Below, in pieces: positions 12,493 to 26,000 of a stretch of 64,000 nt of DNA (positions are counted from its first letter, which is position 1; the number at the start of each line of letters is the position of its first letter). Origin of the DNA: Prunella strophiata (Eukaryota; Chordata; Aves; Passeriformes; Prunellidae); assembly GCA_036583965.1 (NCBI GenBank), contig JAZBQD010000027.1, positions 7,355,187 through 7,419,186 on the forward strand, written 5' to 3'. The notes below the pieces were generated by a model, which was not told where the DNA came from, made no database searches, and worked only from the letters and a program-made list of their open reading frames with translations. Both the position numbers and the translations under genes were made by a program.

Positions 12493-13685
12493 TCCTCTCC
12501 CACTGAAGTATTTTTTAATTATTGATGCCATAAATGGAAGTGTGTTGGAAACTATTGGCTTTGAAAATAGCTAACATGTGATATTATCCAAGAACCATCA
12601 GGAAAATTCTTTTGAAATTCTCTTTGATTCAGCCATCCTCAGGGCTTTATCCTTCTCTACCAGTCTCTCTACTGCCAATTTAAAATAACATTCTCTTGAA
12701 ATCAGTGCAATGTCAGGAGAAATTCATCAGCACCGTAGGTGCATGTTTCCCAGATGTATATAAACCTACTACATTTGGCAGCAGTAAATTGATTGCATTT
12801 AAAAAACCTGGGGTAGTTGAATATTCCATGGTGTCCAGCTTGGCTACAGCACAGAATATAATTTTTTTAAGTTTCTTTCAGCTCTGTTTTAGATGAAAAA
12901 ACAGTAAGTGCTGACTCGGTAATTCCTGGCTTTTGATTTACTCAGATTTTCCTAATAGTGTAAACCACATCAGAGCTTTACAGGCAAGGACAGGATAAAA
13001 TAATCCTAATCTCTACTGAGATTGATCAGAAATGGCAATGGTTTGCATGTGCTTCCTCCTAACATTCAAGATCTTACACTTTTAAGCAGGGAAAAAAGCT
13101 TGATTTTAAAAGTATTTATCAGCCTGATCTATGTGGTGAAATATTCTCCCCCCTTTAATATCATCAGTGCTGCATGCTCTAAAAATGTCTCCATTTCATT
13201 AATTTGTGATATACTGCTACCCTGAATTCTTTTAAGGTGGCTTTAGCTTCTGCCATACATATTTTACTGCTTTAAATTATAGATATAGGACTGTTGCCTA
13301 GTTAATTTCCTCTGGTTAGGAAAATATATTTCTGCTCTCCTGGCATTGCATAAAGTGATATGTGGGATTTGCTATATTTTTTAGCTGATTAAGTTTTGCA
13401 TTTCTACATATTACTGTTTATGAGACCTCAAGTAAAAGTGCGTAAAGGAAGGAGAAGTTTTATAGTATATTTCAAAGTTTCATTTAACTATAAATTCCAC
13501 CACTAAGCCCTGCTACAAGACTTTTCCATTACCTTCCTGGATAGTCTGGCTATCAACTTCTTTCTAATTGAAGCATGAAAATAATATGAACTCAAAGTCA
13601 TGAAGCTATAAGACAGGTATTAGTAAAAATGATACCAACTAATAAAATGTGACAGAAAGTTGTTTGCTGCTAAAACTCAGGGACA

Positions 13686-13703
13686 TTTTTTTTTTTTTTT
13701 TTT
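13686..13703 (+). repeat. Poly-T run (18)
   Basis: Eighteen uninterrupted T. No AATAAA complement appears just to its right, so I do not read it as the tail of a minus-strand retrocopy. Confidence 0.95.
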
Positions 13704-16700
13704 GCAAGCCCTTATTAATTAATAGCACATTGATTTTGGTCTAAGTATGTGTCAAAGGATGGCATTGAAGATTTTACACAGCCTAACATAACCACTGTTC
13801 ATGTTTGTTAGTGAAGCTTCACATGCTCTTTTACTTGCAAAGCCTGGTGGAGAAAAGAAATTACTTAGAATTCCAGTAATAATTGAGTCTTTTAATGCTC
13901 AGAGAATTATTTCCCATATCACTGGGTATTAATCCACCCATTTGCCCACAGGAATATGAGATAACTGGGGGAGTCAGAATCTCACTGCTCAGCAAGGCAA
14001 TAGACCCCAAATGGTTTGTCTGAACCCACAGTACAAGAATTTCCCTACCATAAAAATAAAATATAAATGCTAGAATCTCTGCTCAAAGTGAAATTCTCAT
14101 ATTGTCTGTCTTAGCTGAACCATAAAGCTACAGGAAGAAGTTTATTCCAGACTTGATGAAACTTTAGCAAGATAATTGTGCTAACAGAGAGCAGAAGGAA
14201 GACGTGGACTCTTTTTCCTTTTTTTGTGCCATTAGGTTGGCTTCAGTTTCCTGAGGCTAACTAGGAAATTTTACTATATCCAATTTCTCATCTTTACAGT
14301 ATCTGAAGAGCTGTAAGAATTTCCATTTGCTGTGACAAGGACAAATAACATTGTTGCTTGTAATTACTCATTCGTGTAGATCAGTACCTTCCTCATTCTC
14401 AGTTCTACCTCTGCATTTGCCAGAATAATAACTGCAGAGATGCCTCCTACTCCTCTGTCTTTTCCCTTCCCTCACACCATGTCCCAAGAGAGCAAGTCTT
14501 CCCTGATCTTTCTGCCTGCCCCCTGACCAATTTCCACCCGTGTTCCCCACCTTCACCCACATCCATCTCAAACATCCCAGTTTTGAGTTCTACTGAAGTG
14601 ACACTTTTTTGATTCAATAATGAAATCAGAACTTCATCCCGGTTTGGTTGTAGAATGTTTACTTTCAGTAAGGCTGTTTCATCCCCACCTTTGCATTTAA
14701 AAAAGTGACCTTTTTTTGGATACATGTAGAAGAAGTGATATTTGCGAAGTCAAAATAAGACTGCAGAGAAGATATCCTAAAGGCTAATCCATTACTTTTG
14801 AAGAAAAATATCAAGCTTTACCACAATTCCTTATTATTATTCTGGGTCACCATGGTGTTTCCATGCACCTTGGCATGTCCCTTTAATTGGTTCCTTACAT
14901 GGGAAGGTCCAGCACAGTTGCATTGAAAGCTGACATTTCTAACTAACTGACCTTTTCAGGCCCGGTGACACTCCTATAATGATTATCCTCTAGCATTGTT
15001 TGGACACAATACCACATACTTCACAGCACATAAAGAATATGTTCTTTGAGAACTATTCAAAATGCCCAATCTCAAGTTAGCAAAATGAGAAAATTGGGTG
15101 CAAACATTCATCAGAGTGTTATTGTGCAGGTATCGATTTGAATGCCCTTTCATTTCTCTGGGAAAAAGTGTTGTATTATAGAGCTCTAAATTAACTTCTG
15201 TTCTGTTTTTTTCCCCCAGTAAGTATAAAAAGGTCAAATTCATTCATAAGGCTGAATAGATTTGCAGGATATAAGCAATAAGATAGCAATCAACCTTCAA
15301 ATAACCTTTAAAGAGACAGTATCTTTTCTTATGAGCAGTAATTGATCTGCTCATTAAGTCACTGGGTTCTCTTTGGGGCTCACCTGGGCAGAAATGTGTA
15401 AGACCTGTGACGAAAGGATGTCAGCCACAGCAACACAGGAACAAATCCTCACGTGGAAATCGAAATATTTTACAGGTTTTGAGGGGTGTAAAGCTGATGA
15501 GAGGATTGATATTGCAGCATGAGTTCCTTGACTTTGCTGTTGTAAGGGTGAGTGGAAAAGACATAGAAAAGACCTCAAAGTGTGAATTTGGTGTTTGTGA
15601 GGACAACAATCAGAGCATGTTCATACCTGCCTGAAACCTGGATACATCTTCAACTTGCCTTTTGGATTTGGTGGCCAAGTGTGGGAGGGTGAGCACTGCC
15701 TCTGGCCAGTCCATGTGAAGGGGGTGCACGTGCAGGGGCCCTGTGCTGCACATGGGATGTGACCAGGCATGGTTCCCCTGTTAAATTCAGTCAGATTGTC
15801 AAATGAAGGCTTTCCAAGCACCACGAGGGCTTTGGGGATGTGTGTGTGGGTTCATCATCTCTGCCTGCATGGACATAAAACCCAGGTCCAGGCTGTGGCA
15901 GCACTGACTCCCTGGGTGCTGCCTCCTGTCACCTCCAGCCCTGGGCTGGGGCTCTGCAGCTCCTCTTGTGTAAGCAGGAGCTGCTGAAGGACTGCTGGAA
16001 ATCTCTTCAAGGGAACAGTATCTAGCCAGGGACTGCTCAAAGTGCCAGGATTGCCAATTTGAGATAGCAATCAGAAGATTGGTGTTCTGACCATGTCCAT
16101 ATTTCATTTCTACATGTGAATCCACGTTATGTTTTTAGAATTATTTTTATGAATTGCACATAGGCTGAGGACTATCTGTGCATAATTGATTATAGTGAGT
16201 TGTCTTGGTTCTTATCTTTGATCAGAATTTTCAGAAGCAGCAAGTACCCCAGGTGATGAGGCTTTTTATGCTGTAAATGTTTGCACATAATGCTTTCTGT
16301 TTTACTTCACAATGTGCAGAATGAGCATCTCACTCATTTAGAGAGACTGAAAATCAGCAAGTCTGTGCACAGGTGTATTGTGCTTCTCTTCTTGTGTAAG
16401 CTCAGGGAAAACTTAAAATAGAAACTTTTTTCTCATAAACCCCTTATTTCTTCAGTATCAGATGGAAAGGATGGAAAACATTCTTCCTTTTTAATGAAAT
16501 TTTAATTTTCAAGGTCACCTGTCACTCTTCACTTAGGCACATTTCTTCTTGCTGAGTGACCTGAACAAGACTAAGTGGAAATCAGTGTATTAAATATCTA
16601 GAAGGCAGCAGAGGATTATATTGACACTACAAAATAGAACACAGTGCAGAAATGCATGAGCCAGCAGAGCCCTGAACAGCAGAGCTGCACTGCAGCCTCA

Positions 16701-17233
16701 CCAGTGTGGGGACAGCTGCCTCCCAGCCCTGTTACTTGGGTGCTGTGCCAGAGACAGATAAACCCCAAGTCCTTTTTTCACTGGCTTTAGGGTGCTGTTA
16801 TTCCAGTGCAGCTGAATTGCACCTGGGCCTGAATCTTAGCTTGTGTCTTTTTTTTTTTTTAACCTAGCCAGGCACATGCAGCAACTGTGCTTCATTTCTC
16901 TTTTAGCAGCATCCATGTACCCCAGCCCACAGGGGTGTCACCCTGCTGGATGCAGTGACACCAAGCTGCTCCTGAATAGTTGGCAACTTAAGCAGACAAA
17001 GCTCAGAGCAATGGATGGGAAACATGGAAAGAAGATGTCAAAAATGAAATGTTATTTTCATAGAACTGTGTCTCTTTGCTCCCCCTTTCCTTCCAGTTTC
17101 TGATGTAACAGAAAATGGCAAAACCAGTGGTGATTGTACAGCAACAATGAGTAGCACTGAGGAAGAGTGGAGCTGGAACTGCACAAAGCACTTTTCCTAA
17201 GCTCATTTGTTTCTAAGGATTGCCAGTGGGCTC

Positions 17234-17255
17234 TTTTTTTTTTTTTTTTTTTTTT
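17234..17255 (+). repeat. Poly-T run (22)
   Basis: Twenty-two uninterrupted T after GGGCTC. No TTTATT lies in the next 30 bases, so there is no poly(A)-signal support for a minus-strand retrocopy. Confidence 0.95.
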
Positions 17256-17882
17256 GTATGCAGAACATTTCTGTTAAAGCAGTCAGCCAAGGTCACAGGG
17301 AAACCCACAAGAAAGGATAACCCAGAGCCCTTATTATTATTTTGAGCTTGTAACAAAGGAATTTTTAGTAGAGATTTGAATGGGGAAGGTGTGCTGGTTC
17401 TGTGGATTCAGACTGTAAGTGCAGCATAAGCCATGGTGGAAAAGAGACTTGTTCATCACACAGCTCAGTGCAGTTTTTTAGGGAGTCATTTGAGCTGCTG
17501 CTAAATGAGATAACATGAGGTGAGGACTGTTAGGCAGTAGCAGCACTGCAGTGTCCTTAGGAAGCAGTGAAAGGAAGGTGAAATTCTGCTTGAGCACCAA
17601 GCTCTGCCCCTGGCATTGCACAAGACCCTGCTGTGAGTGCCAGGACAGAGAGTGCTGCCAGGGGAGCCAGGCAGAGGAGGGGAAGGGGCACAAGGCAGAG
17701 AGGATAAAGGAGGAGGCAACATAAACCAGAGTCACATTTCTGGGCCACATGAATCAAAATGAAAATAACTTCTTTTCAAAATACCTAGAGATAGCAGGAG
17801 ATTGTGTTATTCATGTTGCTTTATTATATTACCTGCCCTGTTGCACAGCTGCATCCCTTGTCCTTATCCTCTGGGGACTACT

Positions 17883-17900
17883 GGAAGGAAGGAAGGAAGG
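17883..17900 (+). repeat. (GGAA)n short microsatellite
   Basis: Four GGAA units plus GG. GGAA arrays can bind ETS factors, but this one is short. Confidence 0.8.
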
Positions 17901-19800
17901 ATGGATTATCTGTAGAGACCCTGATTTTCCTGCCCACCCTCCAGGGAGCCTCACAGTGATGCAATATTCTGCTGTGCTGCTGCCTGTCCCCTGTGCTGAA
18001 CCCATCTTCCTTCCAGGGACTGTGAGGGTGTAGAGCATGTGGCTGGATGCAAAAGGAACCCTCTTGCACTTGCTGCACTTTTGCTTTGGGATCTGATCCA
18101 GAGCACTTAAATTGCAGCTGACTTGGCCCAAACCCCTAATTCTTGTCAAAGATTGGACAAACCCAACAGCGACTTCACACTGATCCAGAGCTGAGCCCCC
18201 TCCCTCTGGGAGCTGGGCTGGAGTTTTCTTATCCAAGCACTCAAATCTCTTTCCATGGACTGGGAAACTTTCCTAAATGTCTCCTTTGGGCTCTGGGCTG
18301 GATCACCAGCAGCAGCACAGCCAAGCAAGGCATGCCCACCTCTGGGGGACACCTCTGCCAGGGCTCTGGTGTTCACACTGGCTGTGTGGTCACCTGTGGC
18401 ATCCCAAAAAATGCTTCTGGAAGCACCCAGCAGGCTGGCAGCAGTGCTGCTGCTCATAAATACAACCCCTGGAGATGTCAGGCTGCCCTGGGAGAGAGCT
18501 CTCCCTGCAGCCTGGGCAGCTGGGCCGTGGAGCTCAGGAATTAACTGCGGGGTATTGCTCTCTAAAGGCTTCATGTTATAGTTCTGTTTTCTTCACCTTC
18601 AACCCCACAATGGATTATGGCCACACTTTCTCCTCTAACTAAATGCTCTTCTGTCCTTTGACAAAACAGATTTGTGTCTTTTCATAGCTTTCTGTAGAGG
18701 GCTAATAATACATGGGAAAGCTTTACTGCCCACAGGAGACTTTGCCTGGCCGTAATAATAAGAAATGCTGTTGAAAAGTCATGATCAATGTTAATTCAGT
18801 TATTTTTCATTTTCTCTTTTTTTATAATGAAATCTTCTACTTTATGCATTTTATCCACTGCTACCCTATGAATTGCTTGTTGGGGAGAGGGGTCATTGGT
18901 TATAAAAATGAGTTCTTGCTGTTTGTCCTCATACGAAAATAACAGCAATATTTTGAAATGATGAATTTAAGGGAGGAAAAAAAAAAAAAAGAGTGGAATC
19001 TTGGATGCACAAAAGATGTAAATATTGTTTTCCAGGTTTTATGGTTCCCCTGATGCCTCCTCTAATTGCATAGCTAACCCTGAGTTTATTAAGTTATTTT
19101 CCAGAGTCAAACTCATTTGTAAACATGTCAGAATAAAAACTAAATTTAAAGAACAAAACCTTTGGATTAGAATTCTGGAGTGATAAACAAACTAATTTAG
19201 AATGTATTTGCATGTAATTTACATGTGCCAAAATAGGATTGCATGTGGTTTGTAAATACAGGTCTTGAATCTATTTAACATTACAGAACAGCTCAGAAGA
19301 AATTAATAGTAGCTCCAAAAAGAAAAAGGTTAAAATAATAAAAAGATGGCTTCAAATGGCCCATGTTTGAATGTGATTCAATGTGCAGAAACTGGTGAGG
19401 AGAGATAAGCATGCAGGGAAAACTGTAAATTCCAGCAGCAACATCTGTAGTAGTTAGAATACCATGTTTCATAGTAATTCCTTACCTCCCCCCATGGACA
19501 TTACTATGGCACACAGCATATTTATTATTCACTTTCTGCAAGAGATGTTTGCCTAGCACAGCCTTAAAAATAAAGTCTGTTTCCTTTCTTTTAATGCTCA
19601 CTCATTCAAAGATGGTGTGAGCTTCCATTTGAAGCCTCTGGGCCAGTTTGACCTGGAGGCTTTGGCTCAAGATAACAATTTGTAATTATCTGGGTTATTG
19701 CAGTGGTGCCAAGGGATCCATCAGCAGGTGAATCCTTTGCTGGGCACAGTCCCCATCTGGAAAAGAGCTGAATCCTTCATGTTTTTTTCACCTGAAGTAC

Positions 19801-19918
19801 ATCATAGGATCATAGAATGGCTTGCACTGGAAAGGATGGTAAAAATCATCATGTTCCACCCCCTGCCATGAGCAGGGAGGATTCCCCTCCCCTAAATCAG
19901 CTTCCTCAGGGTCCCCTA
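19801..19918 (-). mobile_element. CR1 LINE 3' end, minus strand, 5'-truncated
   Basis: Read on the minus strand this is the typical end of an avian CR1 non-LTR retrotransposon. On the plus strand it starts ATCATAGGATCATAGAATGG (complement of the ATTCTATGATTCTATG octamers). A degraded copy of the GGAAAGGACCTTAAAGATCAT block follows, then GTTCCACCCCCTGCCATGAG, which resembles the consensus TTCCAACCCCCCTGCCATGGGCAGG. Similarity fades near 19918. CR1 inserts by target-primed reverse transcription, is usually 5'-truncated and lacks a poly(A) tail; this copy fits. Mismatches indicate an old insertion. Identified from memory of the family, not by alignment. Confidence 0.85.
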
Positions 19919-20829
19919 TATGTCAAAAGTGAGGGTGGAGCACATGGTACCACCCCATCTCTGCCTGCTGTTTCTAAAATTTGCAGGCTGGAGGGAAATC
20001 TCACCTGGCATATCTCCCTGGGGCAGAGGGAGTGACAGCAGCCTTGAGCCTTGGCAGGTCTGGCTTGGGCTCCTTGGCCTCTGCTCCTGCTGTCAGTGCT
20101 GAAATGTGGCCGTGATCTGGGCCTTGGGATTAAAGCAGCTGTGTTTGGAGGGGAGAGGAAATGCTCTCTGGATAGAAAGGGATTGAGCAAATGCAAATGT
20201 AAGCACTGAGTTTAATAGCACTGGATTGCATTGCTGGAGTTATGGGGGAAGGAATGCTTTATTTACTACAACAAATATATGTAATGCATGTTTTCAGGCT
20301 TGTCTTCAAATGCCATGGAATATCCCTTCCTATATTCACAGCACAGCAGCCTGGAGCTTAAAAGTGGCAGCAAAGAGGTCCTGCAATCTTTGCTGTAAGA
20401 GGGTCTGTAAAGCTGCTCACTGCTCAGTCTCATTTTTTTCCAGACTTTTGCTGAGAATAAATAGAAATGTAAGGATTTCTCCTCTGAATCCTGGGATATT
20501 TTTTCTTCACTGGATTAATTTTATATATTTTATTTAATTTTTAGACAAAGGGGAGGGGAAAAAAAGAGTAGGGAAAAGCAAACTTTATGGGATAGGAGGC
20601 TGAGCTTTTTGGTGTATTTGTTATTCAGCATTTTGTTTGAGCACCATGGAAGAATATTATCAAGGAGGACCAGATGTCAGGAACCTTTCCACACATTTTT
20701 CAGGTCATAATAGTTCTATTTCAATGTGCAGATAAATGTTGCTAAATATTTTCTTGTACTTCTTATCGTTTCATCTCTGGGAGAAATTAATTGTAGCTTG
20801 AAGAAAAGGGTTTATTTCCCACTTGGCTG

Positions 20830-20905
20830 TGAGCCATTTTGTATATCTGCTTTAAATGTTAATTATTAATTAGGATATAATCTATTTAAATCTATTTAGC
20901 TGTCC
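20830..20905. promoter_or_regulatory. Candidate conserved non-coding block, AT-rich with TAAT cores
   Basis: Contains AATGTTAATTATTAATTAGG and two copies of ATCTATTTAAAT-like words. Dense homeodomain and MEF2-like A/T words in otherwise complex sequence suggest an enhancer, but AT-rich drift could produce the same look. Confidence 0.15.
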
Positions 20906-22104
20906 ATTTCTTCCAAAGAAGGCAGCTGGATGAAACAAGAAACATGCATCATTATAGAGATGATAAATTAGGCTCTTATCCCAGGAGAAGACAGTTCCTC
21001 AACACCAAGGTTGAGATATACCAGGGAGGGGAGGAACCTCCCAGCCTTGTCCACTTGGTGCTGGATACAGAGAGTGAGGATACCAAGATGGATTTTATAA
21101 TTCAATTACTGGTAGTAAAGGACAATCATTCCTATAACATTCATTCTAGCAGAGTTATTGTTGCTGGGGAATGGACTTAGTGGGAGGTTGAGTGTTTTTA
21201 AATTATATTGGAAAGTGAGGAGTTGGAAAAATAATAGCAGGTGATAAAAAAAAAAAAAAATATTCCAACAAGTAATAAAACTCTTTTGCATGTATCCCAA
21301 GTGAGGCAGATCCCTTCCATAAGCATCAGTGAAGCTGCAGCATTTGTATGTCTTACAAAATCTGAATGAATTTGCTATTTTGGGAGAGTGAAGTTGGGAC
21401 ATATATCTTTATAGACATGAATGGTTTTTTGACAGAAAATATGTCATGGCTACCTTATCCAGCTGAGTCCTGGAGATGAAATGTGAGGCTGGCAATTGGC
21501 ACCAATAGTCAGCTGTGAAAACAGGAGTTTCTCTCATTTCTTTTAATTATATTTTTGTTCAAATATTTACATATTTTATCTTCTATTTATTGCAAACTTT
21601 ATATCAACAGCAAAGGAGACGCTTTGGATTAAATTTTGTATATTTGTTTATTTAGGTCTTTATTTGCCAAGTTAAATGCAAAATAGAGCCTTGTTTATAT
21701 GAACAGTATCTATATGGACTTATCTATAGGAACAGTTGAAAAGCAGGGCACTAGATTGAAGCTCATCAGTGAAGCTTCAAACCTTTCCCAGCAAACAGCT
21801 GAGGGACTTTGGAAATGTGCAGCTTGTTCCTGAAACTTTAAACGACCCCATTGTGTTACCTGAGGCAGCTCTGTGGGTCACAGATCAGTGCCTGGGAAAG
21901 GCAGAACATTTTCTCCTGTGTTTTATCTGTATCCATTGTTCATAGATGATCAGTTCCAGAAAGAAACACCCTGTCCATGCTGGCATTACCTTCCAAAAAT
22001 TGCCCCACTGGTGCACAGACACACAGCCCAGCTCAGAGGCACTTGCAGATGCTGTGGAGTTACAAATATGTTTGTGGTACTGACAATAATATGGCTTTTA
22101 CCAG

Positions 22105-22140
22105 TTTGTTTTGGTTTTTTTTGGTTTTTTTTTTTTTTTT
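22105..22140 (+). repeat. T-rich tract with GG interruptions
   Basis: TTTGTTTTGG followed by TTTTTTTTGG and then a 16-T run (22125-22140). A low-complexity tract. Confidence 0.9.
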
Positions 22141-22286
22141 AATTTTATTGTAACTGAAATTGTTGTGTGCTCTTGTGACACAGAGAAGACAGACACACCT
22201 GAACTTTTGTTCTGCCCAGGGCTTGGGCAGGCAGCTCAGGCAGATGGTCCATTTAGGATCCAGAGCCAGAATACTGGCATATTCCT

Positions 22287-22336
22287 GATTTCCTTCAAAT
22301 GTGGTTGGCAAGATTTCCTTCAAATGTGGCTGGCAA
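22287..22336 (+). repeat. 25-bp tandem duplication, two copies
   Basis: Two adjacent 25-bp units, each beginning GATTTCCTTCAAATGTGG and ending TTGGCAA or CTGGCAA, differ at one position (T or C). The high identity suggests a fairly recent slippage duplication. It falls within a 78-codon plus-strand open frame, but 25 is not a multiple of three, so coding is not supported. Confidence 0.9.
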
Positions 22337-23028
22337 TTCAGCTGTGATGGACTCACCTTGGACAAGGAAATGCAGGAAGGCACTCCCTGCTCACGGGGTT
22401 GCATTTCATGACACAGAAGCTGAAAGCTCCTTAAGAGAAATGGATGCTGTGCCCCAAATTTCTGTGCTGTTGTCTTGACCTGAGGAATTCTTACCTCTCA
22501 GGAGTGACATCCCAGATCCTCTGCAAACATCTGCTCAGAGCACAAAAGCAGGCAAAAATGCAGAGTGTTTGATATCAGCAAAACTAAAGAATAAATTAGA
22601 TGTAACAATGCACGGCTCACAAAAGAGGTGGCAGAGCCAGCAGAGGTACTCTGAAAGACAATGAAGATGATCAGCAAAATTACTTCATCTGAAAAGAAAT
22701 CAAGTAGAACTGTGATTTTTATTTTTTTTTTTTTTTTCCCTGTAGGATCTGCCACTATGGAATGGAGCTTGAACTGAGCTTCTAAAGTTTATGGGTTTTT
22801 TTTTTAATACTTAAAGATGCTGCATCCTGTATTTTGAGCTACATGATTGTGGACAAATACAACAATAAATACAAGTTACTACTGGCCCAATGATCATAAC
22901 AAGTTTATATTCATTAGGGAGAAGAGAAGGGTGTACTATGGTATGTTTGAGAAGGACTAAATTCCCACAGCTGTAGAAATTTCTTAGCAAATATTTGAAC
23001 AGAAAATACTTTTCTGTTCTTTTTCTGT

Positions 23029-23030
<2 letters not shown>

Positions 23031-23069
<39 letters not shown>
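23031..23069 (+). repeat. Poly-T run (39), longest homopolymer in the window
   Basis: Thirty-nine uninterrupted T, followed by GGTAGG. There is no TTTATT shortly after it, so a retrocopy tail is not supported. Length calls in such runs are unreliable in most sequencing data. Confidence 0.95.
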
Positions 23070-23070
<1 letters not shown>

Positions 23071-26000
23071 GTAGGAAAATGCATTAATTGTATATCTCCA
23101 AAGCCACATCCCTTGACATGAAAGAAAACAAATTTAGCTAAAAAAATCCGTTATGGTTCAGTGATACAATGAAGAAAGCATTTGAAATTAATAGCAAATG
23201 TTTAGCCTTAATGGGAATAGGGGACATAAATAGCTTTCAAGTATACATAGGAGAAGGGGAAGAAAAGAAGGGGAGAAAAAAAAAAAGAAAATAAAAGACA
23301 TGAAGGAAAAATCCATGTGGGCAAAAAAAAAATTCTAGTTTAGTTGATTTTCTGGGATCTCTTTAATTATAAATAAACTCAAACTCAGGTTTTAGTTCAA
23401 AATTATGATTTTCAAAAGGCCAGTGTGCCTGGGAAGAGTTTCTTTAAGTTTCTGTCACCTTGGGGTAAAATGCTTTCAAGTCCAGCAATAACAGAGAGGG
23501 ATTTTGTTGGGGATAAAGACCCTGAAACCAGGAGGACAGGAGTCCTAGAGGAGCTGGGATCACCTCAGACCCAATGCTCTGCTAAATGAACATGTCTTGG
23601 AAATGGAGAGTTGCCATTTTACTGTGCAAACACTCAGAAAGGCAGCTCGTGTGACTCAGGTTAGCACAGACTGGTATTTTGACAACAACCTCCAGGAAAC
23701 TAATTAAAAGGCTGATGAAGGTTTAGTTAGCAAAAGTTAAATACTTTTAATGAAGGGCAGTCAGTGTTTTGAGAGAAAAAAGGATTTGTCAAACAATTCC
23801 TTTTGGCCTTTGAGTATATCACATATATGGTTGATGAAGCTGCATAAACTTTTTAAGGTGTTTGATTTAGTGCCTTACAACCTTTTTAAAACATAGAATG
23901 CATCAAACAGGCTAAAGTTCAGTCAACTGGCACATCTCACACATCACTCATCATAGGGGAGCCTCACCTGAATGGGGCTCTCTCTAATGGGTTCCTTTCA
24001 CAGTAGTGGGCCCAATGAGACCTCTAATGATGATTTGTCAGTGATTAAAACATCACTGTTGAGTGGTAAAGAGAGATGTAGAAAGGTTTGTCACACAGTG
24101 CAACCTTGATCTCCTGACTGGCTGGATCCTTCACACAATATAGTGCATTTCAGCATAGAAAAGAACCTGGATTTCTGCTTCTTAAAGCCAGGAATGCAGT
24201 CAGAGCCTATTTGATGGAGCAGTATTGACCAAAAGAATTTGGGATTGTGTTTGTTTAGTAATTCAGTTGGATGAAGCCAGAAAATATATATATTCAAATC
24301 AATTTTTTTCTTTTTTTGTGTAGTATACACAGGGACACAGAATGGATCAGAATGTCAAAACTGGATCTCGAAATATTTTATACTTCATTATGTGTTATTC
24401 TGGTTTCCACTTATAAAGAAAAGGCACTGAAGTATCAGAATTTGAGAAACCAGTTTAAATTATAAGACTTTAAACTCAGTTTAGGTCATAAAAGTGTGAT
24501 GGGGAGATGCTGTAACACACATTTGAAGGAAGGCTCTGAGCCTACTGATAGCATGTGTGTACTTGCTTTCTAAAAAAGACAATTTCCAAATCACATATGT
24601 AATTTGCCTTTTGTGCACATGCCTGTTTGTGCTGCACAAATGGGAAGGGCCACAATCCAAAGTTTTAATGAGGATTACTTCCCTGGGCACACACAAAATA
24701 AGAGGTCAATTTACAACAAGAGCATATTTACAGCAAAGAACTGTCAAAAGGTATTTTGTCTATCTCTTACAATCAGGACCAGAATCCCATGGCAACAGGC
24801 AAAGGTCTTTTGTACAGCCTGGTATGAAATTTAAAGCAGAGTATTTACAGTAATATTAACTGAACTGGGTGGGGCATGAGCTGGACTGGTGTTCTCCAAG
24901 GCTGCCTGAAATTAATGGACTTGCTGTGGAGGGATGAAATCATTGTTTGCCTGGGTTTAGAATCAAGTAGGTAAATAATTTACAGCTTTGTTTTGCTCAG
25001 AATCTCTCAGTGGTGCTCAGACAGTGCTCAGAAATGGGCAGAGCATCAGAGATGGATTTCTGGGAAGATCTGCCCTTTAGTCAGAAGAAATAAACATATC
25101 CAAGTGCTACCAGGCTGTGATCACAGCCAAGAGTTATGCCAGTGCAGAGCACTAGAGTTAGAAAAGCTACCAAGGAGAAAGTGGTAACAGTCAGAGTTTA
25201 ATAGAGTATGTGAAGTTTTAGAATAAAATCTGTGTAGCTCCAACACAAGAGCAGAGCTCACAAGTCAGCTCTCAAACACTCAGTGCATTTTCTCCTGACT
25301 TCAAGGTGACCAATTACACCATATAAACCAGTTTTTCATGCTGTGCTAAGCAAGAAACACAGAGACAAGAGAAAAGGGGAGTAAAGCACAATAATTCATC
25401 TGCTGAAGTACTCTGAAGTTAATAGATCTACATGAACAAATGAGATGATGCTTAAAAACCCCCAAAATGGCTGGATCAGGCCAAGCATTGAGCAGTCTAC
25501 CAAAAAACCAAAAATGACATTTCTGTTGTACTTCCCTCATCTTCCACTTTGAGTGTCCAGTGTGATGAACTACCCCTGGAAATCTTTGGGGTAATTTGCA
25601 ATGTCCCAGAAAAGCAAAAGCTGTTGGAAACATGGAGAATAAGGAGTGAACAGAGCAGATCTGCTTATGAAAAAAAATAAAAACATATTACTCTTATTTG
25701 GTATGTGAAACTCTGACAGTCTCACAAAAGTTGAAGATCTGGAAGTGGGGAGCTCACATTGCTAAAATAATAACATGGAAGAAAATCACTTGCGTGGGGT
25801 TGAGCATTACTTTTCCACCTACCTTTCTATTTGGGTGGTTGGAAGTTTGTGTTTCCCCTTAACAAGGCAAAAGAATTTAATGGCTTTATATTGTTTGGAG
25901 TGGAGTGAGTGCCTGCAGGCTTGCTTGATGAGCAAAGTGACATCCTGAGGAAACGTACAGCAAATTGCAAACAAAATCCTTATTAGCAGTGGCAGTTACC

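Larger units (their letters stand above)
8881..19800. other. Non-coding stretch, no gene seen
   Basis: Mostly unique AT-rich sequence. A more GC-rich part at about 17500-18560 has overlapping open frames of 90-142 codons on both strands (for example 18146-18574 minus, 18143-18544 plus, 17829-18236 minus). Frames of equal length on both strands of the same DNA point to low stop-codon density from composition, not to a gene. Short homopolymers lie at 9938-9951 (A14), 16848-16860 (T13) and 18977-18990 (A14). Confidence 0.7.

Noticed and set aside
17500..18580. Cluster of 90- to 142-codon frames on both strands
   Set aside because: The patch is GC-richer, which lowers stop density in every frame. 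Frames on opposite strands are equally long and none has a known domain.
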